47,686 nt of DNA, taken from assembly GCA_003141415.1 (NCBI GenBank), contig PLLX01000229.1, positions 2,918 through 50,603 on the forward strand, read 5' to 3'. Within the stretch, counting starts at the first letter, position 1; every line of letters starts with the position of its first letter. The notes under the pieces were generated by a model. That model did no database searches. It had not been told where the DNA came from and worked only from the letters and a program-made list of their open reading frames with translations. The position numbers and the translations under genes were made by a program. Of this stretch, positions 27,424 to 35,977 are shown piece by piece. This DNA comes from Bacteroidales bacterium. Its GTDB lineage: Bacteria > Bacteroidota > Bacteroidia > Bacteroidales > VadinHA17.

Positions 27424-27501
27424 TATGAAATCTGTGTTCAAGATTAGTTCAGATATAAATATTCTGAAATAAATAATCTGCACTATATAAATCTATAAAA
27501 G

Positions 27502-28525
27502 ATGTTTAAAGATAAAGTTCTAATGATTACCGGGGGTATCGGATCCTTTGGAAATGCGGTTTTAAAACATTTTCTGAATTCAAACCTCAAAGAAATCCAG
27601 ATCTTCAGCCGGGATGAAAAAAAACAAGAAGATATGCGGATAGAATATAAAAATGATAAACTTAATTTTATCATTGGGGATATTCGTGACTTTGAAAAGA
27701 TTAATGATGCGATGGCGGGTGTTGCATTACCTTTTTCACGCAGGAGCCCTTAAACAGGTTCCATAATGTGAATTTTACCCTCTTGAAGCCATAAAAACGA
27801 ATATTCTGGGTGCTGAAAATGTTCTTGAAGCCGCAAAACTGAATGCTGTAAAGAAAGTGGTAGTTCTGAGTACTGATAAAGCAGTTTATCCGATTAATAC
27901 CATGGGAATGACTAAAGCTTTAATGGAGAAACTTACAATATCTAAAGCCCGAGAAACAGCGGTCAGAAAAAATAAAGATGTTTTCTGTGCTACGAGATAT
28001 GGTAATGTAATGTGTTCCAGAGGCTCTATTATTCCACTATTCATAAAGCAAATAAAAGAAGGCAAACCGCTTACTGTCACGGAACCTGCAATGACCAGAT
28101 TCATGATGCCCCTTCAGGAGTCGGTAGACCTTGTTTTATTTGCCTTCGAAAATGCAGAACCCGGAGATATTTTTGTGCAGAAGGCCCCGGCGGCAACTGT
28201 TTGCGACCTGGCCAATGCTCTGAAAGAACTATTCAATGCGGATAATGAAATACAGATAATTGGTTCCCGTCATGGAGAGAAAATGTTCGAAACACTTTGT
28301 GGAAAGGAAGAAATGTCAAAAGCTATAGATATGGGAAGCTTTTATAGGATTCCTGCAGATATGAGAGATTTGAATTATACCAAGTTTGTACAGACCGACG
28401 GACCATGCTTAGTTAATGAAGAGTATAACTCTGAGAATACAAAAAGACTTTCTGTAAAAGATCTGAAAGAACTTTTGTTGACAGTTGATTTTGTCAAAGA
28501 GCAGTTAGGACTTATAAAAGATTAG
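27502..28525 (+). pseudogene. capE: capE/wbjB/fnlA-like UDP-GlcNAc 4,6-dehydratase/5-epimerase, broken
   Basis: The intact gene would encode about 340 aa, normal for CapE/WbjB/FnlA, which convert UDP-GlcNAc to a 4-keto-6-deoxy-L-arabino intermediate. The 5' part (27502-27723) gives ITGGIGSFGNAVLKHF and FSRDEKKQEDMR. An extra C at 27725 then breaks the frame; without it the sequence reads VDYLFHAGALKQVP. Next, TAA at 27764-27766 stands where a Ser codon of PSCEFYP is expected (TCA to TAA). From there the frame is open to 28525 with VLSTDKAVYPINTMGMTK (Met-x3-Lys as in the family). Two lesions 40 nt apart make a simple read error less likely, though not excluded. The RmlD-like partner follows 6 nt downstream. 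Confidence 0.88.
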
Positions 28526-28531
28526 GAAATA

Positions 28532-29386
28532 ATGAAGTTTCTCATTTTAGGAGCAGGAGGAATGGCGGGTCATACTATAGCTATTTATTTAAAGGAAAAT
28601 GGACATGATGTTATCGGATTGGCCCTTAATCATCTAACGTTCTGTAGCACTATTGTTGGTGATGCCAGGGATACTGAACTGTTAACAAGCTCTATAATTA
28701 ATGGGAGGTTTGATGCTGTAATTAATTGCATAGGGATACTTAATCAATTTGCGGAAACAAATGTTGGCATGGCTGTCTATCTGAATTCCTATTTACCTCA
28801 TTTGTTAGCTGAAATTACCGGGGATATGTCAACCCAGGTTATACATATGAGTACAGATTGTGTTTTTTCTGGTAAAAAAGGGAATTATACCGAATATGAT
28901 TTTCCTGATGGGGAGAAAATATATGACAGGACAAAGGCATTGGGTGAGTTGTGCGATAATAAAAATGTTACTTTCCGAAATTCAATAGTTGGGCCCGATA
29001 TAAATGCTAATGGAATCGGTCTACTTAATTGGTTCATGAAAGAAAATGGTCCTGTAAAAGGCTTTAAGAGTTCCATTTGGACCGGTTTAACTACTCTTCA
29101 ACTGGCGAAAGCTATAGAACAGGTTGCGATTGAAAAACCTCATGGACTATATAATATGGTGTATACTGAACCTATAACAAAATATGATCTTCTGATCCTT
29201 TTCAATAAATATCTGAGAGATAGTAAAATAACAATTATTCCGTATGATGATGTTGTCGTGAATAAATCGCTAAAACGCACAAACTTTGATTTTAATTTTC
29301 TTGTTCCGGATTATGAAAAGATGGTTAGCGAACTGGCGGACTGGATCAAGAAACATATTTACATGTATCCGCATTACTGTGTCTGA
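28532..29386 (+). CDS. RmlD-like nucleotide-sugar reductase (WbvR-like)
   Basis: Protein of 284 aa. The N terminus ILGAGGMAGHTIAIYLK (4-20), the catalytic MSTDCVFSGKKGNYTEYD (about 109-126) and YDRTKALGE (YxxxK) match RmlD-type 4-keto reductases. Paired with the capE-like gene it should reduce the 4-keto-L intermediate to UDP-L-RhaNAc, as WbvR does in Vibrio cholerae O37; the WbjD-like protein at 11514 could then epimerise it to UDP-L-QuiNAc. The related WbjC/CapF enzymes have a C-terminal cupin domain that is absent here. With the dehydratase broken, it may lack substrate. Confidence 0.75.
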   Translation: MKFLILGAGGMAGHTIAIYLKENGHDVIGLALNHLTFCSTIVGDARDTELLTSSIINGRFDAVINCIGILNQFAETNVGMAVYLNSYLPHLLAEITGDMSTQVIHMSTDCVFSGKKGNYTEYDFPDGEKIYDRTKALGELCDNKNVTFRNSIVGPDINANGIGLLNWFMKENGPVKGFKSSIWTGLTTLQLAKAIEQVAIEKPHGLYNMVYTEPITKYDLLILFNKYLRDSKITIIPYDDVVVNKSLKRTNFDFNFLVPDYEKMVSELADWIKKHIYMYPHYCV

Positions 29387-29430
29387 CAACCTGTCTTACA
29401 GAGTGATAATCTCATTATAATTAATTGTTA

Positions 29431-30609
29431 ATGAATCCTTTATTAAGTCTAATTATACCCACTAAAAATAGATACGAATATCTTCAGATTGTTCTCGAGA
29501 TACTGGCGACGATTAAAGACGTTGATTTGGAAATTGTCATTCAGGATAATAGTGATGAAAGTGAATCCCGACAGGTATTTCTTGTTTCTGTCAGCAAATT
29601 GAACGATAGCCGGATTAAGTATTTTTATTGTAATGAGATTCTGTCGATAAATGAAAACTCCGATAAAGCAGTACTGAATTCTAAAGGCAAGTTCGTTTGT
29701 TTCATTGGAGATGATGATTGCGTCACAACTAATATTTATGATGCTGCAGCATGGATGGAAAGAGAATCAGTGGATGTACTCACTTTCTTCTGTCCATCCT
29801 ATATATGGTCAGATGTTGAGTATAAACATCTTAGTAAAAAGCATACTGGTCTTCTTTCCTTTAAAAGGCCAACCGGCAAGGTAATAGAAAAGGATCCAAA
29901 AAAATCGCTCCTCAGATTGCTTAATGACGGGGGGCGAAATATTTCAGAAATGCCCCAGCTTTATCACGGTATCGCATCAAGGACAGTTTTAGATAAAATC
30001 TTTGAAAAAACCGGTAGCTATTTCCCAGGTTCAGTACCCGACATGGATGTGGCGGTTGGCCTTTCGCTCTATGCTGGAAAATGCTTAAAAATTGATGTTC
30101 CTATGGTAATAGCAGGTACTGCAAAAAGAAGTGCTGGCGGACTTGGGGCAGCAAAAATGCATAAAGGTGATGTCAAAAAAATATCCATGCTTCCAAAAGA
30201 TACAGCAGCCACCTGGAACCCAAATATTCCTTTTTTCTGGTCGGGACCAACAATTCATGCTGATTCCATATCAAAATGCCTTACAAGAACTGGTAATCAA
30301 GATCTATTGGACAAGTTCAATTACAATTATTTATATGCTTTACTATTTATTTTTCATAGTGATTATAATCAGGAAACCTGCAGGGTCTTGAAACTTAATA
30401 ACAAAACATCAAAATTGCATATCATCTATTATGGATCTGGTTTGTTTTTGAATCGTGCATTCTCTTTCATTAACAACAGATTGCCTGAATTTTTACAGAT
30501 TAAAAATGATATGGTTAAAATCAGAATTTCTAATATTAAAGAAGTGGTAAATTATTTAGATGGAATTATGGAGGTTATGACCTTGCCCTGGAATGTAAAT
30601 AATAGATGA
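29431..30609 (+). CDS. GT2-family glycosyltransferase
   Basis: Protein of 392 aa with GT-A features: LLSLIIPTKNRYEYLQIVLE at the N terminus, VIQDNSDES, and the metal-binding FIGDDDCVTTNIYDAA (about 90-105). A long C-terminal part holds SEMPQLYHGIASRTVL and GSVPDMDVAVGLSLYAGK (about 195-212), seen in a capsule-locus GT2 subgroup. ATG at 29431 is preferred over TTG at 29425. The C-terminal 100 residues have no clear motif. Confidence 0.8.
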   Translation: MNPLLSLIIPTKNRYEYLQIVLEILATIKDVDLEIVIQDNSDESESRQVFLVSVSKLNDSRIKYFYCNEILSINENSDKAVLNSKGKFVCFIGDDDCVTTNIYDAAAWMERESVDVLTFFCPSYIWSDVEYKHLSKKHTGLLSFKRPTGKVIEKDPKKSLLRLLNDGGRNISEMPQLYHGIASRTVLDKIFEKTGSYFPGSVPDMDVAVGLSLYAGKCLKIDVPMVIAGTAKRSAGGLGAAKMHKGDVKKISMLPKDTAATWNPNIPFFWSGPTIHADSISKCLTRTGNQDLLDKFNYNYLYALLFIFHSDYNQETCRVLKLNNKTSKLHIIYYGSGLFLNRAFSFINNRLPEFLQIKNDMVKIRISNIKEVVNYLDGIMEVMTLPWNVNNR

Positions 30610-30624
30610 AATTTCAGATAAAAT

Positions 30625-31824
30625 ATGCTTGAAAATTTATTCATAATTTTTTTGTTGTCAGGTACCTTTAAGGATTACTTTTTATTTTATCATTTGAAAC
30701 TTCCGATTGATTTTACACTGTTATCTGTAGTAGTTTCCTTAATATACATTTCAGTCAGAATAATTCTAAGAAATAAACTCAAGGTTAATTTGTCTTTGAG
30801 GAATCGGCTCGTAATCATATCTTTTCTCTTATTCTGGCTTTGGATGATCATATCGCTATCTTATTCTCCTTCTCCAAAATATGCTTATACAAAAACGTTT
30901 CTGTTTAGTACAAATTTTGTTACAATTATTATCGTTGCATTTGGCAACCTGGATGTGAAAAAAGTTATAAAATATTTTATTTATTATACTTATCTGTTTC
31001 TTATCCTGTATTTCCCCGTTTTAATTGCTACTCAAATGCGGATTATCCCATATTCATCTTTGAGCAGCTTAGGAGGCCAATATTTGAGTTTAGGACTGAA
31101 TCTCGGGATTATTGTATTAATAATGAAATTCTCCCGTTTAAGAATATTCAGCACAAATACCGATAATTTCATATTTTATTTTTCATTTATTCTTTTATTA
31201 CTTATTGGAGCCCGAGGTCCTTTATTATTTACAGTATTTGTTCTTATACTGTATTATTTATCCCGTTTGGCAAAAGTCAGATTTAAATTTTCATTGAAAA
31301 AAATAATTTTTGGTAGTATTTCAATAACCTCACTGGTTGCTTTGCTAATAATTTACCATGATAAAATTAAGGCGCTGTTTGATCGCAGTCTTATGAGATT
31401 CAACTTGATATTAGCTACCAACAAAGGAAGTTCAATCAACGCCAGAATTGAACATTTAAAAAAATCCTTCCATTTGCTGCAGGATCCAATAGTAATGATA
31501 AAAGGCATTGGAATCGGGAGCTATATGTTTGTTACTCAGCATATTGATACAAGAGGATACCCGCATAATATCTTATTAGAGGTATGGGTTGAACTGGGGA
31601 TAATTGGACTTATTTTATTTCTGATGACTTTTTTTAGTTTAATATCGTATGGACGAATCAGTATCTATATATCGAAACTCCTGTTATTATATCTGGCATT
31701 AAACTTATTAACTACCAGTTCGCTTGTGGATATCAGGTTAACTGTTGGTTTCTTCATGCTGTTTTTCGAAGATCAAAGCAGTTTGCCATATTCAGATGAT
31801 AAAAATTTAACTCTGACTGCCTGA
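30625..31824 (+). CDS. wzy: O-antigen polymerase/ligase-like membrane protein (Wzy family)
   Basis: Protein of 399 aa with about 10-11 hydrophobic segments and a hydrophilic loop at about residues 255-315 ending in GYPHNILLEVWVELGIIGL (about 312-330). The HNxxLE...G..G pattern is characteristic of the Wzy_C/O-antigen ligase superfamily. It polymerises repeat units, or less likely ligates chains, at the periplasmic face. Second of the three such proteins in the window. It begins 15 nt after the GT2 stop. Confidence 0.8.
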   Translation: MLENLFIIFLLSGTFKDYFLFYHLKLPIDFTLLSVVVSLIYISVRIILRNKLKVNLSLRNRLVIISFLLFWLWMIISLSYSPSPKYAYTKTFLFSTNFVTIIIVAFGNLDVKKVIKYFIYYTYLFLILYFPVLIATQMRIIPYSSLSSLGGQYLSLGLNLGIIVLIMKFSRLRIFSTNTDNFIFYFSFILLLLIGARGPLLFTVFVLILYYLSRLAKVRFKFSLKKIIFGSISITSLVALLIIYHDKIKALFDRSLMRFNLILATNKGSSINARIEHLKKSFHLLQDPIVMIKGIGIGSYMFVTQHIDTRGYPHNILLEVWVELGIIGLILFLMTFFSLISYGRISIYISKLLLLYLALNLLTTSSLVDIRLTVGFFMLFFEDQSSLPYSDDKNLTLTA

Positions 31825-31873
31825 TTATGTTCCATTTTAGAATTCTCTTTATTTTGATAGAATCATTTTCTGG

Positions 31874-33001
31874 ATGAAAATACTCCATATTGCAAATGGG
31901 TATGTGGATAGCAGTCTGTACAGGCATTTTTTTACAATGCTGGGTAAATATCCGCTGAACCAGGCTGTTTTTATTCCAATTAGAAAGAAAAGTCAAACCG
32001 GGATTTTAAAGCCCGAAGTCAGGACGATCGAAACCCACTATCGCATCATTGTAAATTCCTTCCTCTACAGACTGTTTTTTCATTTAAAAATCAGAAAAGA
32101 ACTGGAAGCATTAAGTTCTTCAGTCAATATATCAGAGTATCAGATAATTCATGCACATACACTTTTCAGCGACGGTGCAGTTGCAAACGCCCTGTATAAG
32201 AAATTTAATATTCCGTATATCATTGCTGTAAGAAATACTGATATTAATGTTTTTTTAAAATACTTATTGCATTTAAAAAGAACAGGGCGGGAAATTATAC
32301 TGAATTCAGAGAAAATAATCTTTCTTTCAATTTCATATAAAACCAGATTAGTTAATTACTACAAAGATATATCGGATATTATTGAAGCAAAAAGTGTAGT
32401 AATCCCAAATGGAATAGATGAGTTTTGGTACAATAACAAACCCGAGATAAAAATTCCTAAAGAGAAAATTGAATTAATTTTTGCTGGTGAAATCCGTTGG
32501 AATAAGAACATACATAACGTAATAAAAGCTATTGAAAGGTTGATGCCAAGTTTAGACATTAATTTTAATGTTGTGGGTGAAGGGTTAAATGATGAAAGAT
32601 GGTATTTAATTTTTTTAAAGTGGCTTATTCTGAGAAAACCGCATATAAGGATACTGAAAGCTGTTCCAAAGGAAGAGCTCATTCTTATGTATAAAGCGGC
32701 TTTGATCTTTATAATGCCGTCATTTAAAGAATCATTTGGCCTGGTTTATGCTGAAGCTCTGTCACAGAATATTCCGGTCATCTATTCTAATAAGGAAGGT
32801 TTTGATGGTTGGTTTGATGCAGGGAAAATAGGCTATCCCGTCGACCCTCGTTCAAGTTTGGATATTGCTGATAAGATTATGTTGATATTAGACAATTATT
32901 ATGAAATTCAGACAAATATCGTTTCTGCAGGAAGATGTTTTTCATGGAATACTATTTGTGAAAAATATTATGATTTGTATAATAATATTATCCTGAAATG
33001 A
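31874..33001 (+). CDS. GT4-family glycosyltransferase
   Basis: Protein of 375 aa with standard GT-B motifs: IIHAHTLFSDGAVANALYKK (about 94-113), VIPNGIDEFWY (about 176-186), LIFAGEIRWNKNIHNVIKAI, and FKESFGLVYAEAL (about 282-294) with the Ex7E motif. The cytoplasmic enzyme adds a hexose-type sugar to the lipid-linked unit. Its stop overlaps the next start (ATGA, 32998-33001), coupling it to the acyltransferase-like gene. Confidence 0.88.
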   Translation: MKILHIANGYVDSSLYRHFFTMLGKYPLNQAVFIPIRKKSQTGILKPEVRTIETHYRIIVNSFLYRLFFHLKIRKELEALSSSVNISEYQIIHAHTLFSDGAVANALYKKFNIPYIIAVRNTDINVFLKYLLHLKRTGREIILNSEKIIFLSISYKTRLVNYYKDISDIIEAKSVVIPNGIDEFWYNNKPEIKIPKEKIELIFAGEIRWNKNIHNVIKAIERLMPSLDINFNVVGEGLNDERWYLIFLKWLILRKPHIRILKAVPKEELILMYKAALIFIMPSFKESFGLVYAEALSQNIPVIYSNKEGFDGWFDAGKIGYPVDPRSSLDIADKIMLILDNYYEIQTNIVSAGRCFSWNTICEKYYDLYNNIILK

Positions 33002-33945
33002 CCGTAAGGCAAATTTCAAAAGAAGAGTTAACTCTTAAAACCTCTTCAGTCTTCTATTCTGAAAAATGGATTAACATCCTTGGGGATAATACAAAGGCAT
33101 ATGGAATATTCAATGCAAATGAAGAAATAATAGGAGGATTTCTTTTATCAAAAGAGAAAGTGTTAGGTCTGAATATTTTCCGGCCACCACGTTTAATGAA
33201 TTCAATTCAATTATTTTATAAAAACTCCTCTAAAAATTATTCAAAACATGCCGGTGAAGAAAAAAAACTAATGCAAATGCTGGCTGACTTTTTTGAAGAG
33301 CTTCCATATCATATATTAACAGTGTATTTCCCTGCTGAATATGTTGATATGCAACCCTTCATATGGAGGAGGTTTAAGGTAATCCCATATTATACATATA
33401 TTATAGATTTGTCTGAATCTGTTTCCGTTATTGAAGAGAAATTTGCACCGGAAAGAAGAAATGACATCAAAAAAGCTATTAAAGACGGAATAATCTGTAA
33501 AAAAGAAAACTGCCCTGACATTGTTAAAAGAATAGCCCTGAATTCTTTTATGAGGAAAGAGAAAAAGATTGACTTAAAGATATTTGATAAAGTTTTGTTT
33601 GATTTTTCCGACCCGGGGAATAGCGTAACTTTTATTTCTTACCAAAATGAAATACCGATTGCAGCAGTTTTTTGTGTCTATGACAAAGAAAAAATATATT
33701 ATCTGATAGGTGGATATGATAATGAATTTAAGCACCAGGGAGCAGGCGCGCTGGCGTTGTATTCAGCAATTAAATATGCCAAAGAAATTGGTGTACATTA
33801 TTTCGACTTTGAAGGGTCTATGATTCCTGAGGTGGAAAAGTATTTCAGAGGATTTGGTGGTGTTCTGACACCTTATTATTCAATAAATAAAGCAAAACTA
33901 CCATTGGAAATGGCATTAAAACTGTTCCGAAGATCAGTTTTTTAA
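32998..33945 (+). CDS. FemAB/GNAT-like putative acyltransferase (second copy type)
   Basis: Protein of 315 aa of the same broad FemAB/BioF2-GNAT class as the one at 18659, but only distantly similar to it. APERRNDIKKAIKDG (about 149-163), ISYQNEIPIAAVFCVYDKEK and LIGGYDNEFKHQGAGALALY (about 240-259), then YFDFEGSMIPEVEKYFRGFG (about 276-295), follow the family order. It is likely to acylate an amino sugar. A deacetylase-like gene follows 10 nt downstream, a pairing that recurs in Bacteroidota surface-glycan loci. Substrate unknown. Confidence 0.65.
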   Translation: MTVRQISKEELTLKTSSVFYSEKWINILGDNTKAYGIFNANEEIIGGFLLSKEKVLGLNIFRPPRLMNSIQLFYKNSSKNYSKHAGEEKKLMQMLADFFEELPYHILTVYFPAEYVDMQPFIWRRFKVIPYYTYIIDLSESVSVIEEKFAPERRNDIKKAIKDGIICKKENCPDIVKRIALNSFMRKEKKIDLKIFDKVLFDFSDPGNSVTFISYQNEIPIAAVFCVYDKEKIYYLIGGYDNEFKHQGAGALALYSAIKYAKEIGVHYFDFEGSMIPEVEKYFRGFGGVLTPYYSINKAKLPLEMALKLFRRSVF

Positions 33946-33955
33946 TGTTTAGTTT

Positions 33956-34762
33956 ATGAAAGTAATCGTCTCCCACGATGTTGATCATCTGACAGTTTCT
34001 GAACATTTCACTGATACAATCATTCCTAAATTTATTGTGAGAATGAATATTGAATTACTTCTTCAAAAAATAAGTCTGAGAGAAGTATATCTGAGATATT
34101 GCAATTTATTCAGGAACAAATGGAACAATATAAGTGAGTTGATGGATTTTGATGAAAAGCATAAAATACCAAGTACTTTTTTTGTAGGGGTAAATAACGG
34201 ATTGGGGCTTAATTATGCAAGAAAGCTCAGTGAGAAATATATAACTGAAATATTAAGTCACGGTTTTGATTGCGGAGTTCATGGTATCTCGTGGATAAAT
34301 AAGGAATCAGTGGATCTTGAATACGCAACATTTAAGGATATTTCCGGATTAAATGACTTTGGAATCAGGATGCATTATTTACGTAATAATAATGAAATTC
34401 TTCAGTCTATTTCAAATGCAGGTTATCTATTCGATTCTTCAGACTACGGAACAAAAGAGCATTATAAAATCGGGGAAATGTTTGAATTCCCATTGCATAT
34501 AATGGAAAAATACGAAATTGAAGGTAAAAAGAAATGGCAAATATATTCAGCTAAGGAAGCCGTGGAATCTTCAATTATTAGAATAAACGCATATGAAAAA
34601 ATCGACATTAAGTATTTAACAATACTATTTCATGATTTCTACTTTGATGATTCTTTTTCTACGTGGAAAAACTGGTATACAGAAATAATTAAATATTGTA
34701 AATCACAAGGATATATCTTTATTAATTATGGCGATGCAATTAAAGAATCTCAAACGACGTGA
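33956..34762 (+). CDS. polysaccharide deacetylase-like protein (CE4 fold)
   Basis: Protein of 268 aa without a signal peptide. VIVSHDVDHL (3-12) carries the HDVD metal/acid motif, STFFVGVNNGLG the strand after it, FDCGVHGISW the His motif (about 102-111), MHYLRNNNEIL the Arg-containing motif 3 equivalent, and ILFHDFYFDD the last His (near 223). This is an intact CE4-like active site of a subgroup common in Bacteroidota glycan loci. It may deacetylate a lipid-linked or nucleotide-linked sugar. Its end overlaps the start of the following pseudogene by 35 nt. Confidence 0.7.
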   Translation: MKVIVSHDVDHLTVSEHFTDTIIPKFIVRMNIELLLQKISLREVYLRYCNLFRNKWNNISELMDFDEKHKIPSTFFVGVNNGLGLNYARKLSEKYITEILSHGFDCGVHGISWINKESVDLEYATFKDISGLNDFGIRMHYLRNNNEILQSISNAGYLFDSSDYGTKEHYKIGEMFEFPLHIMEKYEIEGKKKWQIYSAKEAVESSIIRINAYEKIDIKYLTILFHDFYFDDSFSTWKNWYTEIIKYCKSQGYIFINYGDAIKESQTT

Positions 34763-35859
34763 ATTTATACGATTAGGTGGGATCTCAATTGCTGGTTCTG
34801 TATTGATTCCATCATTGATTCGTAAAAAAAAAGGTTCCACGATAAAATATGTCAACCTTCATTTTGATTCATCGATATCAGATAATGCTCTGACAAATTA
34901 TTTTGAGATTTTGGTATATAATTATGCTAGCTCAGTTGGTGGATATTCTGGTTGGCATCTATTTACAGGTTCAACAGGAGCTTTTGAGTGGAAAACATAC
35001 GGATCCCCGGATTGGGCAAATATTAAATATATTAGAATTCTTGCAGAATCAGACGGGACTATAAATTCCGATGTAACAATTGGACCAATTTACGCTTTCA
35101 TTCCACCCAATGCAAAAGCTCTTGTATCGATAGGGATGGATGGCGCTTATTCAGGACACCTTAAGGCTGTAAATTACGCAAATTCAAAGGGTATCCCAAT
35201 AACATTATATGTCAGCGCACCCCTTATAGGCGGAGTTGGACGACTTACATTAACTCAATTACAGGATATTAAACGATGGACAAGGAATCTTGTGGCCTCT
35301 TATATCTATCCTTTCCAGAAAAACTGGCAGGATATGGATCTGGCTACTCAAATCAATGAAGTAAAAGCAAATGCTTCATGGCTTCAAGCAAATGGTTTTG
35401 GTGATGGCGCTAAGATTTGTTCACCCGCAGGTGTTGGTGTCCGTTCTGAGGACATTCAACGTTTAATAATGAAATCATTCAATTGATATCCCAGGCGGTT
35501 TTAATGCAAGCGAATCACTATCTGGTAATTTATGGGATGTGAAAAGTCTTTATGCAAATGTAGAACCAAGAAATTTAACAAATGTACTTTTAACTACTTT
35601 ACTTTCCAATTGTATCGCGGGGAAGACGGTTCTTTTTGAATTATGACATTCTCCTTATGATTTTAATAATGGCACTCCTGAGATGTGGGAGACTCACATA
35701 GATGCTATGAAAGCTGCCATTGACGAAGGATTGGTAGAAGCTATAACCCCTTTGGATATATGGAATTCTAGAATTTCTTTAAACGTTATTGAACCAAATA
35801 TTACCGGGAGAAAATCTTACAAGCGTGTTATCTCAGTAAATGGGAAAGAAATCAAATAA
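34728..35859 (+). pseudogene. Tat-signal polysaccharide deacetylase-like gene, broken
   Basis: The first frame (34728-35486) encodes a twin-arginine signal KRREFIRLGGISIAGS near residues 9-24, a region of unknown fold (about 40-125), then VSIGMDGAYSGHLKAVNYAN and GIPITLYVSA (about 137-167), which align with the CE4 TFDDG...GIPATFF pattern. The second Asp of the metal motif is not kept. After AAT at 35481-35483 a one-base gain (T) breaks the frame. The alternate frame continues as DIPGGFNASESLSGNLWDVK, meets an in-frame TGA at 35644-35646 (ELxHSPYDF), and runs on to TAA at 35857-35859 with MWETHIDAMKAAIDEGLVEA. Full length would be about 376 aa. An ATG at 34734 is an alternative start. Two lesions plus the altered motif indicate decay. 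Confidence 0.8.
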
Positions 35860-35905
35860 ATGAGATTATATGTCTTGGTTGGATAGTGTGATTTTAATAA
35901 TTAGG

Positions 35906-35921
35906 AGTAACAAAAGTTACT
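35906..35921. repeat. small hairpin AGTAAC-AAAA-GTTACT
   Basis: Perfect 6-bp arms with a 4-nt loop, in the 118-nt gap between the deacetylase-like pseudogene and the WbuB-like gene, followed by AAATACTTTTT. The GTAAC-N4-GTTAC core matches the one at 1080-1093. It may be a weak terminator or a protein-binding site. Confidence 0.45.
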
Positions 35922-35977
35922 AAATACTTTTTACAACCGAAAATAGGTTTTTAATTGTTTTAAATAGACTTTCAGAA

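Noticed and set aside
27725..27766. Programmed frameshift in the capE-like gene
   Set aside because: There is no slippery run at the site, and the nonsense codon just downstream in the restored frame would still stop translation.
35644..35646. In-frame TGA in the deacetylase-like gene read as Trp or selenocysteine
   Set aside because: TGA is used as the ordinary stop of many genes here, no SECIS-like element was seen, and a separate frameshift lies 160 nt upstream, so decay explains it better.
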